This document shows positions 1 through 17,192 of a stretch of 20,973 bases of DNA, piece by piece. Where the stretch lies: NCBI GenBank assembly GCA_043381765.1, contig JBHJMP010001214.1:1-20973 (forward strand). The letters are read 5' to 3'. Position numbers and translations under genes: made by a program. Each line of letters starts with the position of its first letter. Position 1 is the first letter of the stretch. The notes beneath the pieces are model-generated. The model ran no database searches, had not been told where the DNA came from, and saw only the letters and a program-made list of their open reading frames with translations. Source of the DNA: Collodictyon triciliatum. Taxonomy: Eukaryota > CRuMs.

Positions 1-105
1 ACAGAAAAAACAGAAAAAACAGAAAAAACAGAAAAAACAGAAAAAACAGAAAAAACAGAAAAAACAGAAAAAACAGAAAAAACAGAAAAAACAGAAAAAC
101 AGTGA
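1..105. repeat. 9-bp tandem repeat, CAGAAAAAA unit
   Basis: About eleven near-perfect head-to-tail copies of CAGAAAAAA starting at the left edge; the last copy loses one A. It lies downstream of the last visible cyclase donor, so it is probably inside an intron. The array may be what ended the assembly here. Confidence 0.9.
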
Positions 106-203
106 ATGAGGAAATTAATTTTGGACAAAAGATGTTAAGATTTAAAGGAGAAAACATCTTTTAAATAGTATATTATTAATTTTTTTAAAAAAAGTTATCG
201 GCC

Positions 204-224
204 TTTTTTTTTTTTAAAAAAAAA
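204..224. repeat. T-run/A-run palindrome in cyclase intron
   Basis: Twelve T followed directly by nine A. Read on the minus strand, it is the start of the intron after the last visible cyclase exon, whose donor is GTTTTTTT. A second T-run/A-run lies at about 179-193. Confidence 0.8.
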
Positions 225-225
225 C

Positions 226-3348
<3,123 letters not shown>

Positions 3349-4311
3349 CTAGCCCAATATGTATTGGGATTGCAGTTTATCTTCTTCTTTTCCCCTTTTT
3401 CTCCACCGAATGTTAATAAAGAGAAGAAAATGAAAAAAAGTATTTTGTTTTATGGTGCGGAATCCTTTGCTTACTCTTCAAAGTTCTGCCTTTGCCAGTC
3501 CATCGCAACGGTGATGGATTATCAAAACCCCTGGTCAGGCCCGATTCTGAGGAATACGCGAGGGTCTATAGAATAAGTTCCAAGGGCAACTCGGTCGTCC
3601 GACCTTGGCTCTCAGAAGCCCCTTCTAGAAATCCTAATAGGAAACTGACTTTGACTCCTTTTTTTTAAAAAAAAAATGATGAAATAATATAAATACAACC
3701 GCATGAAGGCAATGACAAAAAGATGAAGACGAAAAGACAATAGGCTAAAAAAAAAAAAAAGAGAAAAAACCGCCAACAAAAAACACATTCTAACCCCAAC
3801 GTATTCCCCCCTGTTCTCTTGGGTTTGAGGGAGACCCTTTGTGGTTTACCACTTTTTAAAAGGGTGTGGTTTTTTTTCTTTTCGTTTTTAATATGGTTCG
3901 TTCTCGATTTTTCTGATTTAATCTTGTGATCAGCGAGACAGAGAATGCGAAGAGGATGGTAAGTAATCTAGATTTCCTCTCGCAACTGAAGACATCCCAA
4001 GAATGACAGCTGTCATCACAAGAAAATATGGCCGCAGTATTGTGAAAACGTATTCCGCAAACCAGTTGACTTGCCCCTTGTGACTGGCACAAACAAAGCA
4101 CAGAGACAAAGGTTTTTTTTTATTCTTCCTTTCAATTTTGTGCAGGATGGTTGAGATGTTGGCTTTGGTTCGCTGGCCATTTCAGAGAGGAAGGCATAAT
4201 TATATCCCACATCTATATCACCTGAAGCCACCAGCATACTTCGCTTTCGGAACATGGTAGATGAAGCCCAGACCACCCGCAAGGTCTTGATAGCTTCTCG
4301 AGAGGAGTCAG
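3349..4311. other. Spacer between LRR gene end and first resolved cyclase exon
   Basis: No complete gene could be supported. It holds the 3' side of the LRR gene and must hold the 5' exon(s) or leader of the cyclase-like gene. On the minus strand ATG at about 3491 opens MDWQRQNFE followed by a GTAAGC donor, but its phase does not match the exon at 3348. A T8A10 palindrome lies at 3659-3676. The stretch 3460-3640 is visibly less AT-rich than its surroundings. A short hydrophobic minus-strand frame (about 4085-3945) is discussed in the findings. Confidence 0.5.
4119..4124 (-). terminator. Possible polyadenylation signal of LRR gene
   Basis: AATAAA on the minus strand, about 190 nt after the LRR stop codon at 4314-4312. 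It is in an AT-rich setting, so chance occurrence is possible. Confidence 0.4.
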
Positions 4312-5720
4312 CTAATGATATTCCAGTGCTTGTATATAGTTGCAAGTAACATCGAGTGCTTGAAGCCAGTCCATTTCGTAAAGGACACATGGAAATGATG
4401 TAAGCTGCATCGAGTTTTTGTTTCAGAAATGAATTTTGAAGGTGTGGGATAAGACCAAAAATTAAAAAAAAAGTAGCAACAACAATAATAACTATGATAA
4501 TACCATCGAATTAATTAATAAATAGATAAGGGTTGATGGCTTACGGAATTCTTTGCAAGACAGAGACTCGTTAATGCAGTCAAAAGGGTAAAGGAAGATG
4601 GTATTGTCCTTATCTAAAACAAAGCTGCCAATATCAGAAAAAAATTCCACACATAAGAAAAAAAAACCAACAAATATCGTATAAATCACATTCATATTTG
4701 GCCGAAATGAAGAGATCGTGACCATTTACTTTGTTGAAAGAGAAGTCCAGGGAACAAAAATCTGTTAATGAAAAGGGATTGATAATTGTTCCCTCCAAAT
4801 TATTGTGTGCAAAAACTCTATCATACAACGTGAGGCTTTCAAGTACCGAAGCTTGTTCCCAGGTTGAATTGCCACTTGAATCCCAACAAGGCAATGATGT
4901 CATAGCCAATGGACCTCGTACAATTGAACCTACTCCAAAAGCTGAGATATTCAATGTCTCAAGTCGAGTAAATCGAGAGATTTCATCAGGAAGAACTTCA
5001 ACCTGCAAGGATCATAAGGAAGTTTAGGGAGTAGACGAAGAAATGAACCCATAGCGGGGAAATAATGCAAATTCAAAGTGAAGGAAAATATAAAATGCAA
5101 CACCATTATGTTTTATGAGTCTTTGTTCTACTTTGCTTTTTTTTCTTATCATATGAACAATGAAATAATGAAGAGCTCTTTTTTTAAAAATAAATAAATA
5201 AATAAAAAACCTCGTTTCCATACAAGCTAAAACTTGTTATATGCGTAAGCTTGCACAACGACTCAGGGAAGCGCGTAAGCTTGTTGTTGTGGAGACTGAG
5301 GCTCTCCAGAGATGCAAGAAGCGAAAAGCCACTTGGCAAAGTCGAAAGTTGGTTTGAACCCAAGCCAAGGATGCTGAGGCTTGTTAGGTTTGATATTTCA
5401 TCGGGCAGGCTCGAGATGCAGTTCCTGTACATGTCTAAAGCTCTCAGATTTGTCAGGGCACCCAGATGCCGGGGTAAGTTTGCGATCATGTTGCAGTTCA
5501 GGTCCAGCTTTGTGAGATTGTTGAGAGAAAAAATGCAGGCTGGCACCTTGTAGAGTTTATTCGAGCCCAGGGACACGTGCTTGAGAGAAGACAGAGCCGA
5601 TACCTCTGAAGGAAGGTCGCTGAGCTGCTTCCCGTAGAGATTGAGCATCGTGCCGCTGAACAGCTCGGCTTCAATCTTGGGCATTGTGCAGCCACTGAGG
5701 TTGAGTTCGGTCGTCCCCAT
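4312..5720 (-). CDS. Leucine-rich repeat protein, 291 aa
   Basis: Three exons: 5720-5211, 5002-4730 and 4404-4312 (stop TAG at 4314-4312), all joined in phase 0. The start is MGTTELNLSG; no signal peptide or membrane segment is visible. Most of the protein is leucine-rich repeats of about 23 residues with the LxxLxLxxNxLxxLPxxIxxLxxL pattern, for example LNLYGKQLSDLPSEVSALSS, LGSNQLSTLPSGFS and the exon-spanning YGNEVEVLPDEISRF. The third exon supplies LTSFPCVLYEMDWLQALDV, continuing the repeat begun by LDFSFNK at the end of exon 2. Such proteins are protein-binding scaffolds; the partner cannot be told from sequence. The middle of exon 2 departs from the repeat pattern. The C-terminus stops in the middle of a repeat, so the true end could differ by further splicing. 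Donor 1 is the atypical GTTTTT. It runs in the same direction as the cyclase-like gene. Confidence 0.88.
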
Positions 5721-6696
5721 ATTCTCTGACTCTTCGCTTTGTTGCAGGGAACTTGGTGGACAACGTGGCCTTTTCCAACTAGGACTAGTAAGTCAGCTAG
5801 AATAAATAGCGTGTACAGCTCGTACATTGACGTTTGCGGGTTTATACGGTCGCACGGAATCCAACACTTCACTTTTGTTTTTCAGCACGTTATGAACTAA
5901 TTATTGAGATATATTCGCTACGATGTATGTGTAAAAAAAATTTAATGTAAATAGAAATTGTATTTGATTGTAAATTCCAAAATTAGATAATATTTGGTTT
6001 GCTGGTGAATTGAATTCCTGCTTTGTTCTTCATTCCGAGAATAAAGATACTTCCCCGAAAAACCACGCGCGTGTATATATAGCAGGTCGAGAAGGAAGGC
6101 GAACTGCGGCACGCAACCAAGCAGCAAGGCAATCACGCACCAGGATACAGACCGAAGCGTTCGAATTAGAATCCCAAGTCTGTCCCTTTTAATAAAAATA
6201 ATAATAGAAATAATAATAATAATAATTACGAGTCGTTCCCTGCTAGTGCGAACCAATACAGAGTAAATCCCACTGAACCAGGACATGGAGAACATTGCGA
6301 CCGTACCGAATATGACGCTTCAGTTAACATCAAACACATCGTATGCCAATCGAATACCAATATTATTGATGTAATCATCAAATGAAAAACTGAATAGCTA
6401 AATAAATGGTTTTTTGGCTCTTCCTCTCAGTTCATACGAGCTGATTAATATATACGCATACAAAAAACTTAAACCAAGTCATACAATCATATTTATTTCC
6501 AAAAAAAAAACTGCTTGTCCTTGATAATTGATTTTTTTTTAATTTTATGAATCAAACGACACAACACCTCTATTTCCCTTGTCCTAACTACTTTTTTTTT
6601 TTTTAAAAAAAAAAAAGGATCACAGTTAGGGTGTACATTAGACGCACGCATTACCCCATAAACGACGTCAATCAAGCCTTAAAAGTCGGAAATTCC
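5721..6696. promoter_or_regulatory. Divergent intergenic region between LRR gene and the rightward gene
   Basis: No supported gene. It must hold the promoters of the leftward LRR gene and the rightward gene at 6697. A TATA-like TATATATAG lies at about 6073-6081 within GC-rich flanks, but no start site can be assigned. A T13A12 palindrome lies at 6592-6616. A plus-strand ATG at about 6314 opens 20 codons ending at a GTAATC donor; it could be a 5' exon of the downstream gene (phase fits an acceptor just after the A-run), but this is weak. Confidence 0.4.
6592..6616. repeat. T13A12 palindrome flanked by 7-bp inverted repeat
   Basis: Thirteen T then twelve A. Flanking it are CCTAACT on the left (about 6583-6589) and AGTTAGG on the right (about 6623-6630), which are reverse complements. 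This is the most elaborate of the T-run/A-run palindromes here. Confidence 0.75.
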
Positions 6697-8137
6697 ATGT
6701 GTTTGTTGTCATTCTCAACGGAGAGTTGCCCATTCGAACTGATTGTGGTACTTGGATCAGCTAAGAGGGTTCGGAAAGAAGTCGAATGCCATATTAGCCT
6801 ATGCGACCACAAAGATGAAATCGTTCAAGACGGACTGAAGCGCGTCGAAGGAGAAATAATGGTTTGCATCTCAAAATAACGTTTTTTTCTTTGATCTCTT
6901 TCAAGTCTCATGTTTTCTGTGTGTATACAAAGCACTCATAATAGATTGGTTCTATTTCTCCATCTTGAAATCTACATATTAATTATAGGATTCAATATCA
7001 TTTTCTGGACTGAAGCGGAAGTTGTCCTCCAAAAAGTTTGGGATTAACAAGTCCAGTTTTCATCCAACTCCAACCAACCCCCCAACAATCCCCAACGAAC
7101 AGATTGTGATGCCCTCTCACTTTAAGGTTGTGATTCGAGGGAAAGGAAATGCAGATTGCATCGAGTTTAGGACACCGTGCTTTTTTGTGTACTCCAAAAT
7201 ACCTGGAAATGTATGCTCAAAGGATTATGTCCTTCGGTATTTGAGGAGCAATGCCGAATTAATAAGATACGGGTCCGAGGATTCCAATGACCTTACTGAT
7301 CACGACAGACATAGGTCAACTGTGCATTTTTACCTATCAAAAGTTTACTCTCGAGTCAGTTTCTACAGTTTATCCAAGGTCATTCTAGGACGCAAATGTG
7401 AAGATATCCAGAAAGATATTTTCTCCGACTTGGGAGACATACCGACGCAGCTATCTTTCGAGAAATGGACAAGTCACGATATGATTATTTTGGGCAGCTC
7501 TGATGCTTCTCCCGAAATCACAGAGGACCAGAGACCGATGACAAAAGTCTCTGGCAATATTTGCACACTTCCAGCAGATAGAATAGACGATGCATCAAAA
7601 GAAAAGAAAAGGGACATAGACTTAGGTGGCAATCTCGACATCGATGCCTGGGCGGGAAGAAGAAATGATCTGATACCCACTCTCGCACCTGCGAATATTT
7701 GCCATCATGGAATTTCAAAGCAAAAGCTTGAGCCATGGATTTTACCCAGATTTACAGACTTGAATGAGTACATCAAGAATCACCATCTCGACGTCGTTTT
7801 GTTACCTCCTCTCCGATTAGAGCAATCATCTTTGGAATGGAATTCGGATACAGAAGAATTAGATACTCATGAAATACCCCAACCCCAGCTATCCCCTGGG
7901 GACAACTATAACCCCCAGTATCGAACACAAGAGATTCCGGGAGAAGAGATGGCTAATTTCTTGTGGGAGGAAGCGTTGTCTCCCCTGAACAAGCGCAAGG
8001 TTGCAGGCGAGAGTCCCCCAATGCCACCAGAAACAGAATCAGATGCAGGCAGCCATCCTTCAAACGGGATGTGTTACACTTGCTCCCCTGACTTGCTCAA
8101 GAAAACACGCAAGATTGCAAAGTGCTCTAGACAATAG
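6697..8137 (+). CDS. Unrecognised two-exon protein, about 437 aa
   Basis: Exon 1 runs to 6861 (donor GTTTGC) and exon 2 is 6989-8137 (acceptor AATTATAG, stop TAG), joined in phase 0 as EGEIM|DSISF. Starting at ATG 6697 gives 437 aa, but the frame stays open upstream into the A-run, so an extra 5' exon is possible. I recognise no domain. The first 60 residues are mixed hydrophobic and charged (ELIVVLGSAKRV). Residues of about 85-240 look globular (FKVVIRGKGN, CFFVYSKIPGNV, HFYLSKVYSRVSFYSLSKVI). The last 200 are acidic, proline-rich and probably disordered, ending with a basic tail (LLKKTRKIAKCSRQ) that could act as a nuclear localisation signal. The globular N-terminus plus acidic/basic tail is loosely reminiscent of checkpoint-clamp subunits, but I cannot support that by any motif. 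The long open exon with sensible codons makes the gene itself credible. Confidence 0.75.
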
Positions 8138-8919
8138 TTTTCATCAAATGACTATGAACCTGCTATAATTGTGAATATCTCCAGCAAAACGGACGCGGAT
8201 AGTCAATCGCCCCACCAATACACCATGTTTCGACTGACAACACACAAGACTTCTCGAGTATACCTTTATCTGCCAACATCTAGTTTCTGTGCTCCACCCT
8301 CACCACTTGTGCATGCCATAAAAAGAATCCGTTTTATATAATTTGGAATTTGGTGCGTCCGTTTTATTGTTTTTTTTTCCTCCAGCCAATCACAACTCGC
8401 TGCAACTCAATCCAAACAGAATCTTGTCGGCCGCTCCTTGGGTTGAGTAGAATACAACAAAAAAATAAAAAAAAAGAGGACTAGAAAAAAGACTAAAATA
8501 GAGTAATACATCCAATCACGCAAAAATCTCTGAAAGCCATTGCAAGCTTCGGGTTAACTAATGAGAGGACAAGGAGAGGTTATAACTCATATACTTGCAT
8601 CTTTTCAAACAATCATGTTCGCCTTTCTTTTCGTATATCCCCACTAGTAGACTTTGGACACTTGGCGTACACTTCCCACTGCGTGTCCGCACAAGAAACA
8701 TAAAAAATACCATTATCGAAACAAATATAAACTGGTCGATTTTAGTTATATATTTCATGCATATTCTGCTTTCTTTTTTGAAGCTTCTCAAGCAAATCCT
8801 TTCAGGGTTCAGACGCAAAGATTGCCTTTCCTTTCTTTAATACGAATAAATGATACTAAAAACGTGGATATAGAAATACACACAAAGAAGCCTTGAGGTG
8901 ATAATCCAATCGAAGAATC
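8138..8919. other. Intergenic region: 3' end of unknown gene and CCDC40 promoter
   Basis: No coding sequence supported. AATAAA-like signals occur at about 8463-8470. Short open frames on both strands between 8558 and 8900 have no recognisable content or splice context. Confidence 0.5.
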
Positions 8920-11900
8920 ATGTCTGACCCGAGAAAAGGATTTGACGCCGATCCAGAAGACGATGACTATCTCGACAATGATCAGGAAGCACCAGAGGCA
9001 CAGAATGCAGCTGAAGAGCCTGAATATGAGGACGACGATGACATTGATCCAAATGCCACGCTTGAACCCGACAACGTACACTATGCTTGATGAGATGCAT
9101 TCTTTCCTTGTTTTCACATTCAAAAGAATTTGTCGCTTGTTTTACCCCAAATATTTTACCCCTCTTTATTTTCATATTTGATTACTTCTAATCAGTCAGG
9201 ATATATATTCGCATGTATGGTTCTGGTCTGAACCCAACATTATGCCATTTATTTATTTCGTCGTGTTTAACTTTATGCAGCCCTTACTTGCTCGTGTTCA
9301 AGAGGCGATTTACCGACAACTCCAAACTGCGAATAATCGTGTTACCACGGATTTGAAAGATCGCGTATTTTGTTTATTCTGATTCTTCCTTGATGACAAA
9401 TGAACGAAAAAAGAACGCATTGCCTTTTTATATTATTTAACCTATTTTATACTACATCGCCTTTTGCACCTTTCCATCCTCTTTGTGAGAAAGGCATGAT
9501 GATGGCAGGGTTTTCCTAATCCTGATAATCACAACCTAGCAAGAATTGTTAAAGAAAGTCAAAAAAGAACGCGAGGATTTGGGTGTTGGGCTATACAACG
9601 TACAACAGCAATTAGCTAAAGAGCAACTGCAGCTAGAAAGACAGCATGACGTTCTCAATGCTGCAACCAAGGTTTTTATGGCAGACATATAAGAAGGGAT
9701 GTGATTAGATTTCCTGTTTTATTGACCTGTAGTAAATCCATGAGACTAATAGTGCACTTGATGTTCACTCAAAAGCAAAAATTCAATTAAAAGGCTATGC
9801 ATCCTTGAATTATTATAATTTTTTAAGAAAAAAGAAAAGAAAAGAGAGATTACACGGAGCTAATATCCATTTGAAAACTTTAACATGAACAGGGTCGAAT
9901 CCAATTCGAGAAAGATTTAGAATCCTACAGAGAGGCTTTGTCTTCGAAGCAAGAGTCGATTTTAGAGTTACAGAAAACAAGTAATATCTATCCCGTATGA
10001 GAAGTAATATATAAGCCTATGAGACTAAAGAAAACACAATTGATCATTAGGAATGAAGTATCAGGTAGAACTTGATAAGTTAAACACTTCCCTTCGGAGC
10101 GTGGAAGAGTACAACGAAGAGGTCAAAAATCAAATTGCAGTGACAAGGAGAGAGACATACAAAGCTGAAGAGGACGTCACCAACCTAGAAAAGATAAAAA
10201 AGACTCAGGTAAAATTAGTTTGACTTTGAATAATCTCATTATTACTTTTTATGAAGAAATTGAAAGTTCTGTTGGCGGTTTATGAATCATTTAATGAAAT
10301 CATAGGACATTCTGATCGACAATCTGAACGAGCAACTGAAGCAACTGCACGACCAATATGCATTATATGAAGCTCAACTGATTGCACAGAAGCAAGAAAC
10401 AAAAGCTGCTGCAGAGACGTTGGCCGCTGCGGCACTCGAGATCGAGGTAAACCCATATGTGATTGTGTATCAAAATGAATATACAATACCCTTACACATC
10501 AAATCGCGACTATTAATTACACATCACATTTTAATTGCAATCTTATTGTATGGTATGTGATTCATAGGCATTGCAATACGAAATGAAGCAACTCGTCATG
10601 CAATGGAAGAGCAGCCTTTTGGGAGTCACCCGACGTGATGAAGCACTTCAACAAACAGAGGACGCCCTAAGCAAGCAGTTTGAAATTCAATTGGCCTACG
10701 ACAGCGAAATTAGGGGATATAAGCACACAATAAAGTTAGAACAGGAAAAGAATGAAAAACTCACCACAATTCAGAACAAGGTGAGCCTATTATCATTATT
10801 TTACTATTTTTTTTATTACTATTACTATATTTTTGTTTGTTACTCACGAAACGACATAAGACGACCAGTCTATGAGGAAGGTTTTCAACGGAACATCTAA
10901 TCACCATATCATCAAATAAACTTATGAAATCGTTTTAGATCCGAAATGAGATTAGCTTCTTGGAAAAACAAATTAAAATCAATAATGACCGACGCGAAAG
11001 ATTGAACGATGAATACATGATGCTCAAAAAATCTCTCGACCAAACTGACAATGAGCTTCAAAAAATAATGATGGTTTGTTCATTCCGCCTATTTTTCGAT
11101 TTTTGATTAATTAAAAAAGAAAGACAAAGCTTTTGGTATATGACTCTGTAATTCATATAGGGCAATACTATTCATTACCTTATCGACATAAAATAATTGA
11201 ATATTTGATCCTATGAATAATTTTTATAATTATTTTAAAAAAGAAATTAATAACATAACAGGAGAAGAATCGTATTCGTGAAGAAATGAATCTCATTCAA
11301 AAAAACATGCAACAATTGCAAGAGGAAGTGCACAAATTAGAGGAACAAATTGCCGGAAATATTAATTCCCAGACTACGTTGCTGAAAAGTAAACAAAGCA
11401 CAGAACAAGGAACAAAGAAGCTTGGGTATAATTCTATCATATTTCCCCATCTTTTCAAAACAACCACGAAGAGGGATGGCCATACAATCAGCAAAGAATT
11501 TATAAGATGAAGCGGTATTATATTTTTATATCGCACACTCTATCTTGCTAGTGTCATATGTATACCTTACAGCTACTTATAAATTAATAAACAGGGGCAA
11601 CATCAGAGAAAAAGAAATGGAATCTGCACAAGCTCAGAACGAGCTGTCACGTATCAGAGTGGATGCACTCAACACCCGGTCCCACATCGAGCAATTAAAG
11701 GGTAAATTACAGATAATTTTTTATGTAAATTTGGTACTTCAAACTTTTTTACTATTTCATAAATAGAGCATCTCCAGCAACTTTTGAAGGAGTTGAAAGA
11801 GCGAGACAAAATGATTGAGCGGTGCGAGTTGGAAATCAGACGACGAAACGATGATATCGAAAAGAAGCAATCTGAAGTCGATAGACTAAACAAAAAATAT

Positions 11901-14143
11901 GACCAGCTTATTTCTGCTATGGAGGCAAGCACATTCTATTATCAACTGATTAATCATGAGCACCAATGATGAAGACATACGTTCTTTCTTTATATCAACC
12001 AATAATCCTACCAATAGGATGAGAATCTCGGTCCCTTGGAAGCCACTATACACAATTTAACCAAGTCAATCGCGAGCACCGAGCATGAATGCAACACTTT
12101 ACAACACAACTGGATCAAAAGGCAAACAGAACTTGTCGATTTGATTAATGATGGAAACGCGCAGGTGGAAAAAAATTCGGAAATGAAAAGTCGACACACT
12201 ATCTTAAAGCAGCGCCGGATGAGGTGGGTCATTATTGCCGTATTATTGATGGAAACTACTGAATGTACCGACTACGATTAATTCAAACAAGAGGGTAGCA
12301 CTAAAAAAAAAATATTTCGTTTTCTCACATAGAATGGACACCGCTGTAGAGAATCATGAGAAAGAAATACGAGAGATAGAATCATCAATAAGATCTCTGC
12401 AAACGGACATGCAAAAGCTGAACGTGCTGATTGCTAAAAACATCGATTCACACAAGTTCCTGACTGAAGGCAACCTGGACATGGAGACTATGATTGTTGG
12501 AAGGTATGTACATATCAAATATCGGCCTTTCCCTCCAGTTTACATTTAAATTGTGAAATATTCATGAAGAACGAATGTTAACAGACTCAAAGACCACGAA
12601 GCTGAATCAATTCAACTCCAAACTGCAATGGAGAGTATTAAGGAGGAAAAGGCACGAATCATGGCTGACTTGATCGAGGCAGAGAGACAATTAATGCTTT
12701 GGGAAAGAAAGATTCAACTGGAGCGTGAAACACAAGAGGCCATCGACCCTGAACAAGGTTAATATTTCCGAGCATTTCTCTATCCGCGGTATCATGTTTT
12801 TTTTTTTTTCCCTTTATTCGTATAGTGATTTTATTTTTTTTTTGGAATTTCAGGTGCGGCTGAAACCAAAGGAATGAGGAAAGAAATCCATCGGATGGCT
12901 TTACGTTATCAACAGCTGCAAAATAAACAGGAAATGCTAATCCAGGGAATGGAAAAGGCCATCAATCGCAGGGAGACCATTATGACCAAGTAACACAGAA
13001 ATAAATCTGAACTGGAAAATAATAAAATCCTAATCAGAAGTTCTGTTTTTTTTTTTTAGTCAATAAATCAGACAATTCAGTCTTTATATAATTATGTTTT
13101 TGTTTTACCATCAAATTTGACAATCTATTATTAATAATAAATCAATCATGTGAAAGAAACCGCAACGCTCAGAAGTCGGGGAAGGGAGCAGGAACGACTC
13201 AGGTTCGTGTATGATATAAGATGGGGAATAGCAGACGAAGAAAGCTGTAAAGTTCTGGTCTCATACATTGTTTCTTTTTAGAACACCATGCTTAAAATGC
13301 CCATATTGATAATTTTAGGTTTCGCTCCAGCAAGAAATATCAGAAGTGTCAAAGAAATTGAAACAAACCGCGCACGAGATTGGTCTCTGCGATAAGGAAA
13401 TTAGGGTAGCTCTTTCAGCACTTCTGCGATTCTACTGTCTTGTGCATTTCCCTTTTACAAATCAGTATGATGTTTTGTGCCTGTACTTATGAAAATACAT
13501 CGCAGTCGCTTGTATCAGCCCAAGAGCAGCTTGGCCGTGAAGTGGAGGACACGGCTAATATATGCAATAGCATGCGGCGACAAGAACAAGAACTCTTGCG
13601 GTCATTAGAAACCAGCACTCACCAACGAAACAAGGTAGATTTGTCAAGAGTCTGCACCCACACTTTTACACACGAGTTCATGTTATTGGAATATACATTT
13701 TTTTTCCTTTTTATTCGATTCATAGTGATATCACCAGAACATATATATATATTTACAACGCTCGACCGGCTAAAAAATAAAATAAAAATTGGGGTTAATG
13801 GCAGAACATGAACGACATCATGAGATACCAGCGCATAGCAAAAAGATACACTGCAGTGGAGAGTGGGAAGTACCAGATGTGCAGCAAGGATGTGGACGCC
13901 GACCTCACAAAACAGGATGATAGGCTCCGTAGAATCGAACACGTTTGCCTCCATTTCAAAGAGAAGCCACGTTTCCGCCAACGAACTTTTTTACCTCTCA
14001 CCTTTTCCTTTTTCTCTGGTGATAAATCCTTGTCTTCTTGTGTGGCTGTATACTAGGTTCTCAAGGTTCTCTGTGAGGAGTTCCCGCAAGTGAAGGAAGA
14101 CATGGAGCGGATTATCCTGACCATTAAAGAGACTGCCATCTAA
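8920..14143 (+). CDS. CCDC40: CCDC40/FAP172 orthologue, axonemal 96-nm ruler coiled-coil protein, 902 aa
   Basis: Twenty exons: 8920-9075, 9281-9364, 9540-9671, 9893-9980, 10051-10208, 10306-10446, 10568-10780, 10939-11073, 11262-11425, 11595-11701, 11767-11924, 12018-12223, 12333-12503, 12585-12757, 12854-12989, 13157-13202, 13319-13405, 13506-13634, 13805-13942, 14057-14143. All junctions keep phase; total 2709 nt. An acidic N-terminus (residues 1-50) precedes almost continuous coiled coil. CCDC40 hallmarks in order: PLLARVQEAIYRQL, KKEREDLGVGLYNVQQQLA, ALYEAQL, MQWKSSLLGVTRRDEAL, ELEIRRRNDDIEKKQSEVDR, ENLGPLEATIHNLTKSI, RQLMLWERKIQLERETQEAI and RKEIHRMALRYQQLQ, ending in EEFPQVKEDMERIIL. 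With CCDC39 this protein sets the 96-nm repeat of the doublet microtubule and anchors inner dynein arms and the nexin-dynein regulatory complex. It is somewhat shorter than human CCDC40, mostly because the disordered N-terminus is short. Intron 11 has a GC donor. Confidence 0.96.
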
Positions 14144-14156
14144 GTCTAGAGCAGGG

Positions 14157-14162
14157 AATAAA
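14157..14162 (+). terminator. Polyadenylation signal of CCDC40 gene
   Basis: AATAAA, 13 nt after the TAA stop codon of the CCDC40 coding sequence. Confidence 0.6.
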
Positions 14163-14250
14163 ATCGATAAATAACAAACAAACAAACAAACAAAAAAAAA
14201 ATACAGTAAAAACAAAAGCAGTCAGTTAGTACATACCATAAATAGCGCTA

Positions 14251-14421
14251 GTGAAGCATTTACTCTCGGAAAAGGACTTCCGCGAAACCACGGCAGAATT
14301 CTTCGAAAGCAGTTTCCGGGAAATGTTGCGAGAAAGTGATCCCTTTGTCTGCCTCCGCGTATTAAAAGAGCTCTGTGCGAATATCCGACAACTTGGTTGG
14401 CTCCTCTGCGCTCTGCGTTGA
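14251..14421 (+). other. Possible orphan terminal exon, 56 codons
   Basis: An open frame with no ATG at its start, running from GTG at 14251 to TGA at 14419-14421, with AATAAA overlapping the stop (14421-14426). The residues read like a helical domain (KHLLSEKDFRETTAEFF, FREMLRESDPFVCLRVL, KELCANIRQLGWLL). Two AGs just upstream (AAATAG, GCTAG) could be 3' splice sites. I recognise no family. It may be an alternative last exon, a gene relic or chance. Confidence 0.3.
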
Positions 14422-14729
14422 ATAAACGATCAAATATGAGCGAAGCAATCAAGGTGAAAACAAAAACAAAAAAGAAACGAGAAGAAAAATAAATAAAAGG
14501 CAATTGTTTTCTTTTTTTTTTTTATTATTATTATTTTTTTTTTTTACAGCAGAGAAAAGCTTGGTGTTTGCCGATAGCTAGTTTGCACCTTTCGCATTAG
14601 GCTGTGTGCATTTTTTTTTTTTTGAAATTAGACTGATTACCTTATTTACTTATTCCAATTATCATAATGCGATAAGTAAAAATTCCTCATGTCAAAGCAG
14701 AAAGAAAAATATTCAAGCGCCCAAGTGCA

Positions 14730-17192
<2,463 letters not shown>

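Larger units (their letters stand above)
14144..14729. other. Intergenic region between CCDC40 and RBR gene
   Basis: It contains an (ACAA)n tract near 14174-14192, T-rich stretches at about 14510-14545 and 14610-14622, and the upstream region of the RBR gene. One plus-strand open stretch (14251-14421) looks coding-like and is listed separately. Confidence 0.5.

Noticed and set aside
1-105. CRISPR-like array
   Set aside because: The 9-bp unit repeats directly without spacers, and the window is eukaryotic; it is a simple tandem repeat.
9281-14143. Interpreting the coiled-coil exons as several small genes
   Set aside because: Nineteen introns with consistent phases and the ordered CCDC40 motifs show that this is a single gene.
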